Positions 8,353 to 17,968 of a stretch of DNA of 41,785 nucleotides are shown in pieces (positions within the stretch are counted from its first letter, which is position 1; each line of letters starts with the position of its first letter). The DNA comes from Planctomycetales bacterium (GTDB lineage Bacteria > Omnitrophota > Gorgyraeia > Zapsychrales > Zapsychraceae), in the NCBI GenBank assembly GCA_005239675.1, contig SBBO01000034.1, positions 1 to 41,785 of the forward strand. Direction: 5' to 3'. A model generated the notes under the pieces. The model searched no databases and was not told the DNA's origin. It saw nothing but the letters and a program-made list of their open reading frames with translations. The translations under genes were made by a program, and so were the position numbers.

Positions 8353-9255
8353 CTACACCTTAAGGGCCCACTGGTAAGGCAAAAGGATCTCTTCTCGCTC
8401 AATTTCTATAGAGTTTAACTGAGAATAAATTTGCCTAACCTTATTTAAGAGATTCATTGCGGCCACATTATTTTTTAAATGAGCCAGGCTATCCACACCG
8501 ATTACCACCTTATCAATGGCCGGATTGGATAACACAAAATTTAAACAAAGCGCCTCAGCTGGGATTTTCTCTCCATGGGCAATCCGCTGTAAATTGGCCA
8601 ACGCTGGTCTGGCCTCTTGCAAGAATACCGGAAGACTATCCAAATTTAAGAAGGCCACTCCCTGTAAGAAGACCGACCGGGCATGGACTGCTATGCCTTT
8701 TTTAGCCAATGGCTCAAAATATTTCTCAAACCGACGATCAAAGATGCTGTACGGAATCTGGACCATGTCCAATTTTATTTCTTTATCCAATAAAAAGACC
8801 AATTCATCAGGAGAATACAAAGAGACGCCTACCTTCTCTATCTTGCCTTCTTCCTTAAGCATGGCGAGATCTTTCCATATATCCTCATTAGCTACGATAT
8901 CCTTAAACCGATGCACCAAGTATCCATAAAGTCTATGGACTCCCAAGCGTTGTAGGCTCTGCTGAAAAAATTCAGCAATTTTTCCCGGGACATATTGACC
9001 GAGCGATGGCAATTTGGAGACAATTTTAAAAATGCCCGGTTTATCCCGAAGACATTCTCCAATCACTGACTCACTGTCGCCATAGGCCCAAGCCGTATCC
9101 AAACAAAAAATGCCAACCGACTGCGCGTAATTGAGGATGTCGGCCACCTGAGGCTTGGTTGCCTTACCTAAGCTGTTGGCAATGCCATAATCCTGCCCGA
9201 ATTGGGCGGTCCCCAAACAAATCTTTCCTGTCGTGTTATCTACTTTTGTAGACAT
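8353..9255 (-). CDS. Aldo/keto reductase
   Basis: This is an NAD(P)H-dependent aldo/keto reductase with a TIM-barrel fold. With the start used here it has 300 residues and the classic catalytic tetrad: D53 and Y58 in LDTAWAYGDSE, K81 in IVSKLP and H115 in YLVHRF. GTAQFGQDYGIAN at 15-27 is typical of the subfamily found in nonulosonic-acid and polysaccharide clusters. The track start at 9351 would add 32 residues overlapping the upstream coding region by 112 bases; the ATG at 9255 begins at the family N-terminus and overlaps by only 16 bases. It probably reduces a keto-sugar intermediate; the substrate is unknown. Confidence 0.86.
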   Translation of the reverse strand: MSTKVDNTTGKICLGTAQFGQDYGIANSLGKATKPQVADILNYAQSVGIFCLDTAWAYGDSESVIGECLRDKPGIFKIVSKLPSLGQYVPGKIAEFFQQSLQRLGVHRLYGYLVHRFKDIVANEDIWKDLAMLKEEGKIEKVGVSLYSPDELVFLLDKEIKLDMVQIPYSIFDRRFEKYFEPLAKKGIAVHARSVFLQGVAFLNLDSLPVFLQEARPALANLQRIAHGEKIPAEALCLNFVLSNPAIDKVVIGVDSLAHLKNNVAAMNLLNKVRQIYSQLNSIEIEREEILLPYQWALKV

Positions 9256-11420
9256 AAATTTTGCGATCCCGCGATTAATTGCCTTATCGTTGAAATGACT
9301 TTTTCCGTATCGCCTGGCGTTAACTGAGGATGAAGCGGGATAGAGAGGCACCGCTTATAATAATGTTCCGCCACAGGATAATCCCCCCATTTCGTTGCAA
9401 AATTCTTTTGATAAAAGGGTTGCGTGTGGATCGGGATATAATGAACTTGGGTCTGGATTCCTTTTTTCTTCAACTCGGTCATCAGCCAGGCCCTGGTTAT
9501 TCCAATCCCTTGAAAATCAAAACAAAGGACATAGAGGTGGAAATTGCTCTCGCCAAAGTCTGCCTCATAAGGAACGATAACCCCCGGGGTGTCCCGAAAG
9601 GCACTATTGTATTGACGAACAATTGCTTTCCTTCTATCGACAAATTTAGGCAATTTTTTTAACTGAGAAATTCCTAAGGCACACTGGATGTCGGTGATTC
9701 TATAGTTATACCCCAAACAATGCTGCTCATAATACCAAGGCTTCCTGATGACGTTGTCCTGGGGCCCGGGAGAGATTTCAAAGGCCTCTTGCCGATAGAT
9801 AAATTCTTCTGGGGAACTCGTAATCCCGTGCGAACGAAAATAACTTAATTGTCGGTGTAATTCTCGATCATTGGTCAAGACGGCCCCGCCTTCGCCGGTG
9901 GTGATATGCTTGACTGGATGAAAGCTCAAGACCGCCATATCCGAAAAGGCGCAGGAACCAACTTGCGTCTTTTGATAGCGAGAACCCAAGGCATGGGAGG
10001 CATCTTCAATAATATAAATTTTATGCCCGTATTTTTTCTCCGCTGCTCTAACAAGACCCTGGATTTGCTCCATGGCACAACTCTGTCCAGCAAAGTGCAC
10101 GGGGATGATCGCCTTGGTCCTCTCATTAATTCTTTTGGCGATCTCCTGGGGCGCGATGTTGTAGGTCTGCGGGTCAATATCCGCAAACACAGGCCTTCCC
10201 CCGCAATAGACAACGCAATTGGCTGAGGCCACAAATGTACTGGGCGATGTAATCACCTCATCGCCAGGACCAATCCCTGCCGCAAGACAGGCAATATGCA
10301 AAGCCGAGGTCCCAGAATTTACCGCGACCGCAAAGGCTGCCTCTGTTTTTTGGCAAAGGGCTGATTCAAATTCTTCAATCTTAGGCCCTTGCGTAATAGA
10401 TCTTGATTTTAAGACTTCCACAACCGCAGCGAGATCGTCACTTTCAATGCATTGATGCCCATATAAAATTATATCTGAGGAAGGCAGTGTATTGTTTAAA
10501 ACAATATTAGATTTGATCACCCGAGGAATTCCTTCCCGGAAATCTTCTACAAAACGTTTCATGGAATGATCCATAGAGGGGATATCAACCGAGAGGGCCT
10601 TGGCTAGTTTAGCTGTGTTAAGATTTAATCTCTTGCTACGTCTCGCTTTAAACCCGAAATCATCCACTGAAATCGGTTTGATTAAATTCGTATTAAGATT
10701 GAGTCTGGTGGCAATCTCCTTTAAAAAGGTATATTTAGACATCGATGTTGCACTGGCACAATTATAGATTCCCGCAAGATGTTTATGAATCGCTAGATCC
10801 AAAATCCTTGCCAACTCAAAGGTATAGATGGAGGAAAAAATACAGTCCGTAAATCCTTGGATCTCTCTTTGTCGGGTTAATTCATGAATCACCCACTCCC
10901 CGATACTGTATTTATCCTGGATATTCCAACCAAAGAAATTGGTCCTTAAGACCAAGGAACCCTCGCGACGCAAGACCTCGGCCTCGGCCTTGCATTTGGT
11001 TATTCCATAGCAATTGAGAGGATTAGGCCGGTCCTCCTCGCAAAAGTCTCCCCTAAGGCCATCATAAACCAAGTCGGTTGAGATATAAATCAATTTGGTT
11101 TGTGGGTAATTATTCAAACTCTCCACTAAATTCCTCGTCCCGAACACATTAATACGTTCAGCTTCTTGGGCGCGTTCTTCGCATATATCCACATCTGCCT
11201 GAGCTGCGCCGTGAACAACAATATCAGGGCTAAATCGTTTGATCAGGGCGCCAATGCCATCACCGACCGTTAGGTCTACCGCCTGCGTTGATATCCCATC
11301 TATCTCAACCCTGCAGGAATGGTAGAGCCCTAAGATTTCATAAGAGTCTCTTAGCGAAAAGGCTAAATTATTGCCCAAGAGACCACTGACACCAGTAATA
11401 AGCATTTTTTGTTTTTGCAT
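9240..11420 (-). CDS. Fusion: RmlD-like SDR + PseC-like aminotransferase
   Basis: This 726-residue protein joins two enzymes. Residues 1-300 are an extended SDR of the dTDP-4-dehydrorhamnose reductase (RmlD) type: TGVSGLLGNN at 9-18, STD at 114-116 and the catalytic YGITK (Y138, K142). Residues from about 317 to the end are a DegT/PseC aminotransferase: YGHQCIESDDL...ITQGP matches the PseC N-terminal signature, NSGTSALH is at 368-375, and the PLP lysine is K504 in HPVKHITTGEGG. PseC makes UDP-4-amino-4,6-dideoxy-L-AltNAc from the PseB product. No stop codon or frameshift separates the two halves. The linker is about 290-316. Fusion suggests channelling of a keto intermediate between reductase and aminotransferase, or two enzymes of one modification branch. 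The start is ATG with a weak upstream GAG. Confidence 0.9.
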   Translation of the reverse strand: MQKQKMLITGVSGLLGNNLAFSLRDSYEILGLYHSCRVEIDGISTQAVDLTVGDGIGALIKRFSPDIVVHGAAQADVDICEERAQEAERINVFGTRNLVESLNNYPQTKLIYISTDLVYDGLRGDFCEEDRPNPLNCYGITKCKAEAEVLRREGSLVLRTNFFGWNIQDKYSIGEWVIHELTRQREIQGFTDCIFSSIYTFELARILDLAIHKHLAGIYNCASATSMSKYTFLKEIATRLNLNTNLIKPISVDDFGFKARRSKRLNLNTAKLAKALSVDIPSMDHSMKRFVEDFREGIPRVIKSNIVLNNTLPSSDIILYGHQCIESDDLAAVVEVLKSRSITQGPKIEEFESALCQKTEAAFAVAVNSGTSALHIACLAAGIGPGDEVITSPSTFVASANCVVYCGGRPVFADIDPQTYNIAPQEIAKRINERTKAIIPVHFAGQSCAMEQIQGLVRAAEKKYGHKIYIIEDASHALGSRYQKTQVGSCAFSDMAVLSFHPVKHITTGEGGAVLTNDRELHRQLSYFRSHGITSSPEEFIYRQEAFEISPGPQDNVIRKPWYYEQHCLGYNYRITDIQCALGISQLKKLPKFVDRRKAIVRQYNSAFRDTPGVIVPYEADFGESNFHLYVLCFDFQGIGITRAWLMTELKKKGIQTQVHYIPIHTQPFYQKNFATKWGDYPVAEHYYKRCLSIPLHPQLTPGDTEKVISTIRQLIAGSQNLCLQK

Positions 11421-11432
11421 TTTTACTCAATT

Positions 11433-13250
11433 TTACCCACGATCGTAAGCCGCTTCAGGGATCTTCGCCATTTTACGAAACTGTTGATTATTGGCTAAAA
11501 GTTCCTGATAAGTGCCATGATCGATAATTTTACCTTTATCCAGGAAATAAATGATATCGCATTCTTTAACGGTGCTAAGCCGATGCGCAACGATGATAAT
11601 AGTTTTTTTATACACCAAGCGACTAATCGCTTCCCAGATGGCGTCTTCGGTCACTGCGTCCAAGGCGCTGGTCGCCTCATCAAATACCAAGATCGCGGGG
11701 TCATGATACAATGCCCTCGCAATACCGATACGCTGCCTCTGCCCACCACTCAAGCGAATACCACGTTCACCCACTCGTGTCTCATACCCCGCCGGAAGTT
11801 CCTTCTCAATAAAATCATGGATATTGGCCAATCGTGCCGTGCGGACAACTGCCTGACGATCAACATCATGATCGTAGACGCCAAAGGCGATATTGCGGGT
11901 GATCGTATCATCGCAAAGATAAATATGCTGGGGAACATATCCCAGGTTCTTCTGCCACCTGCGGATATTGTCTTTGTCCACATTCTTTATAGCATCAATG
12001 ACCATAACCCCTTGCTGCGGCTGCAATAACCCAAGGATGATGTCGATCAGGGTCGTTTTTCCTGCGCCGGTCTCACCGACAAAACCGATCGTAGTATTAG
12101 CCTTGAGTAAAAGACTTAGGTTCTCAATAACAGGCCTTGGGGCCTTGGGATATTGAAATGTCACGTTGCACAATTCAATGGTCTTGGTAAAAGGCATGGG
12201 CTCAATAGGTTGACTGGCCATATTGGGCTGGTCGTGGCATTGAATAAAATCATTGTAAATGATATCCAGCGCGGTGCGGTTAAAACGTATGGACGTTACA
12301 TCATGAAAAACCTGCTGTAAGGCCGGCATCAATCGGTACGCGGCCAATGCGTACAATCCCACCAAGGGCACGAACCCTTGATAATCCTTTTTAAAGATGA
12401 CAAGGTACATCATTATGGCCAATATCCCACCAAAGGCCATCGCCTCGAACGCATAGCGAGGCAATTGGGTGATCAAAAACTGCGAACAGTAACAATCAAT
12501 AACTTTCTTTGCCGGCTTGGCATATTGGTCGATAAACATCTTTTCTTTTCCCATTAGCTTGATATCTTTAATCCCGCCAAAAGATTCGTTCAACGCCTTG
12601 TACATAGTCTGGCTACAGGCTGACAGCTCTTTTCCAGTTTTGGTGAGTCTTGCGCGAAAGAACAAATAGATCATCAGGTATCCTGTGCCAATGACGCCCA
12701 AGACCAACATAACGACAAAGGGATCTACGAAAAATAACAGCCCCACCACAAAGATAATCAATAGAAGTCGGGCAAACAACTGCAGAAAAGGAATAAGCGT
12801 GCCACTAATGACTCTAGCGACTTCCGACATCAGATAAGTCGTTAACTCTGCACTGTTGCGATTAAGGAAAAAAACATAGGGTTCATAGAGGTATTGCGAT
12901 AAGAGACGCTTAGAGATGTTGTAATGTTTCATCCAGCTAAATCGTATCAACGCCTTGCTGACTACCGCCCGCAGGATATTGCTGACCACCAAAAGGAAAA
13001 AAGAGCTGGCACCCAGGGCAATCAGAAAACTATCTTTGTTGTTAAACCCCATGACCTCATAGAGCCATTTTAATTTCGAGCTGGTAAAAATGAGCTCGGG
13101 GCGGGAGATAATATTCAAAAAGGGAAATAGCGAGGCCACCCCGAGCATGTCCAACAATGACATCATGATGATAGCCATGACCAGCCCCCACAATCTCTTT
13201 TGATCATCAAGGGAAAGTAAAAATAATATTTTATTAAGGGTCGTTGTCAT
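11433..13250 (-). CDS. PglK-like ABC transporter, lipid-linked glycan flippase
   Basis: This is a half-size ABC exporter with a membrane domain fused to an ATPase. The first helix carries LLDMLGVASLFPFL, the type of sequence that opens PglK/WlaB flippases. About five to six hydrophobic segments fall within the first 310 residues. The ATPase has Walker A GETGAGKTT (about 392-400), Q-loop YVPQ, signature LSGGQRQRIG (about 500) and Walker B ILVFDEATSALD (about 520). It probably works as a homodimer moving a lipid-linked oligosaccharide across the inner membrane. The track start at 13319 is GTG; the ATG at 13250 has GGGAG just upstream and lies 10 bases after the upstream stop, so I prefer it. 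That gives 605 residues, close to the family size. Confidence 0.88.
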   Translation of the reverse strand: MTTTLNKILFLLSLDDQKRLWGLVMAIIMMSLLDMLGVASLFPFLNIISRPELIFTSSKLKWLYEVMGFNNKDSFLIALGASSFFLLVVSNILRAVVSKALIRFSWMKHYNISKRLLSQYLYEPYVFFLNRNSAELTTYLMSEVARVISGTLIPFLQLFARLLLIIFVVGLLFFVDPFVVMLVLGVIGTGYLMIYLFFRARLTKTGKELSACSQTMYKALNESFGGIKDIKLMGKEKMFIDQYAKPAKKVIDCYCSQFLITQLPRYAFEAMAFGGILAIMMYLVIFKKDYQGFVPLVGLYALAAYRLMPALQQVFHDVTSIRFNRTALDIIYNDFIQCHDQPNMASQPIEPMPFTKTIELCNVTFQYPKAPRPVIENLSLLLKANTTIGFVGETGAGKTTLIDIILGLLQPQQGVMVIDAIKNVDKDNIRRWQKNLGYVPQHIYLCDDTITRNIAFGVYDHDVDRQAVVRTARLANIHDFIEKELPAGYETRVGERGIRLSGGQRQRIGIARALYHDPAILVFDEATSALDAVTEDAIWEAISRLVYKKTIIIVAHRLSTVKECDIIYFLDKGKIIDHGTYQELLANNQQFRKMAKIPEAAYDRG

Positions 13251-13260
13251 ATCTCCCACA

Positions 13261-14862
13261 TTATTCGGCAACGGGACAGGCCTCCATTGGCTGGGATAAT
13301 AAAAGTTCAGCATGTTCACGCAAAAATTGCCGACCTAGCCGGGCATGGGCCACCATAGCTAATCCGCCATAGAGCTTTGCGCATTGAGCGGTCACTTCCT
13401 GGAACTGTTGCTGTAGACTTTGATCTTCTTGACTATATTGTAATGTCCCCGCGCATCGCTCCAACATCTCTTCTACCACGGCCTGTATCTCTTGGGCATT
13501 ATTGGCCCTGATCTGGAGATGACAATGATCGTAATGAGATTGGGCGCTCGCGGTGCCGACAGGCGGTGATATTAATTCGCGGAAATTTAAATACCTTTTT
13601 TTATCCTCGAAAAGACAAGGCCTAGGGATGAATAAATCGCGGCTCGTAAAATGATACACCCCATACCCCGGTAATAAGTTAGTCATAACCAAAGGAACAC
13701 CAAAGGCCGCCGCAATGACGCACATCCCCGATGAGGTCCCGATCATAAAGCGACATTGCGCGCACAAGAAAATGTCCATCCAATCGCTTTTGGCTGAACT
13801 ATGCGCATAATCGATGACCTTTGCCATCGCAGGAAGTTTACTCATGCCAGGGTCACCGATACGTATAACCCAGCCTCCGGCATCGGTGATGGCCTTGATG
13901 GCGGGAATATAAGTCGTAATATCGGCATTGCGAAAATTCTCCTCTCGGGAACCACTGTCTCTCCAACCCGGCTCACGGACATGCATGGTAACAAACCATG
14001 CCCCTGGTGGAAGACCAAGCGAGCGCAAACAGTCCCAGCCTCTTTGATAATCTTCATCGGAAAGCGTAAAAAATGGCTGACGCCCTTCCTGGATCCATTG
14101 TTCCCTCAGGGTCCCCTGGATCACGTAGCTCTTAGACAAATGTCCACGGAATTGAATAAACGAAATGCAAGAAATAAGCAAGGCCTTCTCCAGCGGGGCG
14201 AGCATCTCTATTAACCCAGGATCAGAGATGACGGTAAGATATTTACCCCAATATTTCAGATAACAGGGATTTGTAATGCGGGACTTAGGATCCATAAGAA
14301 GAATCATTTTTTTATTTGGACCAGACTCCAGCGTACGGGCCTTGAGGTACATCTCAAGGAATTCATAGACACCGATACTACCTACGGGCAAGGCGCGTGG
14401 GACAAACTCAAGGCCTAAGTCGTCTAATTGATACGCCTTGATGATATGACCCTGAACCTGCCCCATTTTCCGGCAAATCTCCAACGAGGCCTTGAAATCA
14501 TTGTTCATGATATAAAGATTCCCTAGCAATGTGCTCCTTTGCCTCCAATCCGGCCATTGGTGCAAATCAGGCTCGCGCCAAGTATATTTCTGCAGATAAC
14601 CGATCAGTTTATTGATGAGCTGGTCAATGAGCGGGCTGCCGCCCTGGCGTACGCGAAGCCTTTTAATCTTCTTTAAAATTTTATTGACCAAAAAATCATA
14701 GGCCGGCGGCCATTCGATTTTTAAACTCACCGCCAGAGGGGCCAACACGCTCATCAACAATAATATTCTCGCCTTCTTGACCTTACGATGCAAGGCGCGC
14801 AATCCTTCGGATTGGATCTGCGCCCATTGCCTTTGAACAAATAAAAATATTTTCTCTATCAT
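13261..14862 (-). CDS. TIGR04372-type glycosyltransferase
   Basis: This 533-residue protein resembles the TIGR04372 glycosyltransferase family. It has the hallmark HVREPGWRDSG (about 275-285), an R-N-A-D-I-T-T-Y-I-P-A stretch, the core VIRIGDPGM (about 315), and D-I-F-L-C-A-Q-C-R-F-M-I-G-T-S-S-G, where the Gly-Thr-Ser-Ser-Gly loop likely binds the nucleotide donor. The N-terminal 180 residues look TPR-like or helical with R/K-rich patches. A second member of the family follows upstream (14894-16135). It probably adds a sugar during glycan assembly; donor and acceptor are unknown. Confidence 0.75.
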   Translation of the reverse strand: MIEKIFLFVQRQWAQIQSEGLRALHRKVKKARILLLMSVLAPLAVSLKIEWPPAYDFLVNKILKKIKRLRVRQGGSPLIDQLINKLIGYLQKYTWREPDLHQWPDWRQRSTLLGNLYIMNNDFKASLEICRKMGQVQGHIIKAYQLDDLGLEFVPRALPVGSIGVYEFLEMYLKARTLESGPNKKMILLMDPKSRITNPCYLKYWGKYLTVISDPGLIEMLAPLEKALLISCISFIQFRGHLSKSYVIQGTLREQWIQEGRQPFFTLSDEDYQRGWDCLRSLGLPPGAWFVTMHVREPGWRDSGSREENFRNADITTYIPAIKAITDAGGWVIRIGDPGMSKLPAMAKVIDYAHSSAKSDWMDIFLCAQCRFMIGTSSGMCVIAAAFGVPLVMTNLLPGYGVYHFTSRDLFIPRPCLFEDKKRYLNFRELISPPVGTASAQSHYDHCHLQIRANNAQEIQAVVEEMLERCAGTLQYSQEDQSLQQQFQEVTAQCAKLYGGLAMVAHARLGRQFLREHAELLLSQPMEACPVAE

Positions 14863-14893
14863 AAAGACTCTGCCGTAGCCGATTATTCAATAA

Positions 14894-16135
14894 TCAAGAT
14901 AGCAATGATTTATGTTGCTGTAAAAATTTGGCCCCAATACGAGCCTGGGAGGACTTTAATCGACGGGGGCCGAACAATCCCCAAAAACGCTCTTGCAACT
15001 CCTTATCTTCTTGAGTTGTCTGCCATGTCCCCTTCAAACGCTGTTCCATCTCAACAATCGTGTCCTTAATTTCTTCTGGACTATTCTCAATCAATTCTAT
15101 CCCCTCTTTGCGTAAAAAGATCTTGCCCTGCGATGGGTCAAACTCAAGATCCATCAATTCAGAAAAAGTAAGCAAACGTCTTTCCCGACAGAGATAAAAC
15201 TTTTTGAAAATAAATATCCCCTGAAGAACCCAAGGAGATATGCGTTTAATCAGTGTCCAGTTTGTGTAGACAGTCGGGCGCCTAAAGACCTCCGGGACAA
15301 TGCAAATCCCCGCATCGGAACATATAAAAAATTCACATTTGGCACTTAAATAAATATCCAAAAAATCCGTTCTCTTGCCATTCAAGGCATAATCAATAAT
15401 GGCGGGATTGGTCGTCTTAAGTCTCTCTTTAACAACCGCACCCATCCTGATTGCACAGTAACCTCTCTTAACAAGATCTTCAACGCCGGGGATATAATGT
15501 TCGATACTGGAATCCCGGTAATCGTGATAATCCCAAGAGATCCTAGCATCCATTGAGCCAAGATACGCGCTATCCCGCGCATGAAAACAAACAAAAGGTC
15601 GTCCCTGCGCAATACCTAATTCTCTAAGTGCCTTCTGACCAAAGGCCTCTTCTTGCGCTGTGAAAGAAAGATGTGGTTTGCTATATGCCAAAATAGCCTT
15701 GAGCCTGTTATAATGTTTGTCGATTGGTTCATTGCCAATCGGGATCACATGACCCAGAGGGACAACATGAGACTCATCTTTAAATACTTTCTTAAGAATT
15801 TTATCCACCATGGCCGCCAGACCCCAGAGAGGAAATGGAAAAAAATGTAAGACACGTTTCCACAGATGTAACCATGTTTGGTTGCAAACAACCCCTAGAT
15901 CCATCACGCCATAGAATATGTCAAAACATCTCTTTCCTTGAATTCCTGCAGAACATTCACTCAAGTACCAATCTGCCCCATATATGGCTCCAATCCGGGA
16001 CATATTCAGCCTCCCGAAGCGTATAGTGACAACAGGCCGCGATATCCGTATAAATAACGCGAAAGGAACGGCGCAAATTGCCAGAAATAATTTTGACACC
16101 TTAGTCCATAAGACGCGCATTGTCTTCCTAATCAT
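14894..16135 (-). CDS. TIGR04372-type glycosyltransferase (second copy)
   Basis: This 413-residue protein shares the core of the previous one: FHARDSAYLG (about 200), D-Y-R-D-S-S-I-E-H-Y-I-P-G, AIRMGAVV (about 250) and the donor-site-like stretch DIYLSAKCEFFICSDAG. It lacks the long N-terminal extension and starts with a hydrophobic segment (FLAICAVPFALFI, about 17-29) that may anchor it to the membrane. It overlaps the end of the acetyltransferase gene by 8 bases. Two diverged family members side by side suggest two successive sugar additions. Donor and acceptor are unknown. Confidence 0.75.
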   Translation of the reverse strand: MIRKTMRVLWTKVSKLFLAICAVPFALFIRISRPVVTIRFGRLNMSRIGAIYGADWYLSECSAGIQGKRCFDIFYGVMDLGVVCNQTWLHLWKRVLHFFPFPLWGLAAMVDKILKKVFKDESHVVPLGHVIPIGNEPIDKHYNRLKAILAYSKPHLSFTAQEEAFGQKALRELGIAQGRPFVCFHARDSAYLGSMDARISWDYHDYRDSSIEHYIPGVEDLVKRGYCAIRMGAVVKERLKTTNPAIIDYALNGKRTDFLDIYLSAKCEFFICSDAGICIVPEVFRRPTVYTNWTLIKRISPWVLQGIFIFKKFYLCRERRLLTFSELMDLEFDPSQGKIFLRKEGIELIENSPEEIKDTIVEMEQRLKGTWQTTQEDKELQERFWGLFGPRRLKSSQARIGAKFLQQHKSLLS

Positions 16136-16868
16136 CTAGGCCGTATCCTGCCGATTGCCGACTCTTAATGACCTTGCCCGGTACGCCCACAACAGTCACA
16201 TGGTCAGGGATATCATGAATAATAACCGTCCCAGCGCCTAGGATAGAATTTTCGCCGATCTTGATCCTATTTTTAATAACTGCACCCGTATGAACCCGCG
16301 TAAAGGCCCCAATCGTCACATTCCCGGCAAAGACAACGCCGGGATCTATCGTCGCGCATTCTTTGATCACATTATGGTGATCGAGATGGGCGCTGATAAC
16401 GATTGCCCCAGGAAATAATTCCGTCCGGTATCCCACAAACGTCCTGGGATACAGGATAATATTGTCATGAAGGATGACCTCTGCCATGATCGTCACGGTA
16501 GGATGAATGGCATTAATCAGTCGTAATCCTTTTTTTCTTGCCTGATTGATCTGCTCAGAGCGCTCGTAAGGGTTATCAGTTGTAACCAAGACATTTTTTA
16601 TATTCAAATCGACTAAGATAGCCGCCCAATCCTTGGCATTAATAAGGGGTTTATCTTTAAAGGTATTCTCCGTAGGATACGAAAAAACCTTGCAGTCCCT
16701 GCGGATCTTGGCTGTGTCTATACTCAATGGTTCATCACAGGGGTTAATAAAACAGGCAACCCGATAGTCAGACCCCTGATCCAACCATGACTGGATCTGA
16801 CCAGCCGCACCGTCGTGCCAACCCACCATGGCAACGGAGTTATCTTGCGTATTGATGTCCCATTTCAT
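16128..16868 (-). CDS. PglD/NeuD-like sugar acetyltransferase
   Basis: This 246-residue protein ends in a left-handed beta-helix of hexapeptide repeats (about 120-240: NAIHPTVTI, GVVFAGNVTIGAFTRVHTGAVI, GAGTVIIHDIP, GVPGKVIK). The N-terminal part is a Rossmann-like segment, as in PglD/NeuD, but its opening differs: instead of a glycine-rich start it begins MVGWHDGAAG. The catalytic-type histidine lies in AHLDHHNVI. It would N-acetylate the amino group placed by the upstream DegT aminotransferase, whose stop overlaps this ATG by 4 bases (ATGA). This pair mirrors PglE-PglD of bacillosamine synthesis, and a PglK-like flippase is nearby. Confidence 0.8.
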   Translation of the reverse strand: MKWDINTQDNSVAMVGWHDGAAGQIQSWLDQGSDYRVACFINPCDEPLSIDTAKIRRDCKVFSYPTENTFKDKPLINAKDWAAILVDLNIKNVLVTTDNPYERSEQINQARKKGLRLINAIHPTVTIMAEVILHDNIILYPRTFVGYRTELFPGAIVISAHLDHHNVIKECATIDPGVVFAGNVTIGAFTRVHTGAVIKNRIKIGENSILGAGTVIIHDIPDHVTVVGVPGKVIKSRQSAGYGLDD

Positions 16869-17968
16869 AATTCTTTGGAAAAAAGTTCCAATTTTTGTAC
16901 CACATAATCAATATTCTCCAAGGGCTGATCGGGGCCGCAGGGTAAGACCAACCCTTGCTCACTAAATGCCCGGGAGTTAGGAAATTCATCAAAAATTTTC
17001 AGATGAGGTGCAGTATCGAGATCCGGATAAAAAGGCCGTACTTGGATATTGTGGGAGGCCAAAAAATTAATCAACGATTGGCGTTTCTTGCAAAGCACTT
17101 CGATATAAATCGGGATTTCCCCCTTAAGGATATCCACCGGGATCAATTGAAGAAAATGGAGGCCTTTGAGTTTTTTTTCATATAGAGAATAAATCTTCTT
17201 TAAGTTAGCAATCCGCTCCTCCAGCTGGTCCAGCTGACCCAGGCCTAGGGAGGCATGGATATCAGTAAATCTGAAATTAAATCCCATTTCATAAAATGTG
17301 CAGGTAATGACGTCATCCACGCCATGGGTCCTTATTCTTTTTAATCTTTCGTAGATTTCCCTGTTCTTTGTCGCTACAAAACCCCCCTGCCCTGTGGGAA
17401 GCAATTTGGCTATCGATAAAGAGAAACAACCAGCGTCCGATCCGGTCCCTATATATCCTCCAGCCCGTTTAGAAAAAAGCCCCTGGGCCCCATCTTCGAT
17501 CACCGTAAGCCCATATTCTTTAGCAATGCCCCACACCTGCTCCATATCCACTGATCGGCCATTAAGGCAGACAGGCATGATGGCCTTGGTGCGGGTGGTG
17601 ATCTTTTTCTTGATTTGCGCAACATCCATCAAGGGGACATCGGGCAAGACATCGACCAAGACAACTTTGGCGCCGAGCATCATAGGGGCGTGGGCGGTTG
17701 CAATCCATGTCCGATTAGGGATAATCACCTCATCGTCACGTTTAATCCCCCATGCCATCAAGGCCATCAATAGCGCCACACTGCCACTAGTGGTGGCTAC
17801 GATATAAGGAACCCCCAAGGCTATCGCAAGACGCCTTTCAAACTCGGCTACGACCGGCCCCTGACTAACACATCCCGAGGCTATCGCCTCGGTTACCCTG
17901 CGGATATCCTTTTCTGTAAAATTTGTCCGCCACCAAGAAATCGATATCTGTGTCTTTGTATCTATCAT
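16865..17968 (-). CDS. DegT/DnrJ/EryC1 sugar aminotransferase (PglE-like)
   Basis: This 367-residue PLP-dependent aminotransferase converts a nucleotide keto-sugar to an amino-sugar using glutamate. It has the DegT signature SQGPVVAEFE near 35-44, TTSGSVALL near 59-67, VIEDGAQ near 157-163 and the PLP lysine in LSIAKLLPTGQGG (K188). It overlaps the acetyltransferase gene by 4 bases, so the two are probably co-translated and act in sequence. The likely substrate is the 4-keto sugar from a 4,6-dehydratase. It differs in its lysine-region signature from the two tandem DegT enzymes at 29-31 kb. Confidence 0.88.
   Translation of the reverse strand: MIDTKTQISISWWRTNFTEKDIRRVTEAIASGCVSQGPVVAEFERRLAIALGVPYIVATTSGSVALLMALMAWGIKRDDEVIIPNRTWIATAHAPMMLGAKVVLVDVLPDVPLMDVAQIKKKITTRTKAIMPVCLNGRSVDMEQVWGIAKEYGLTVIEDGAQGLFSKRAGGYIGTGSDAGCFSLSIAKLLPTGQGGFVATKNREIYERLKRIRTHGVDDVITCTFYEMGFNFRFTDIHASLGLGQLDQLEERIANLKKIYSLYEKKLKGLHFLQLIPVDILKGEIPIYIEVLCKKRQSLINFLASHNIQVRPFYPDLDTAPHLKIFDEFPNSRAFSEQGLVLPCGPDQPLENIDYVVQKLELFSKEL

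Noticed and set aside
11517-12029. Plus-strand ORF of 170 residues
   Set aside because: It is the reverse-strand shadow of the ABC-transporter ATPase, whose motifs are intact; no ribosome site or family match.
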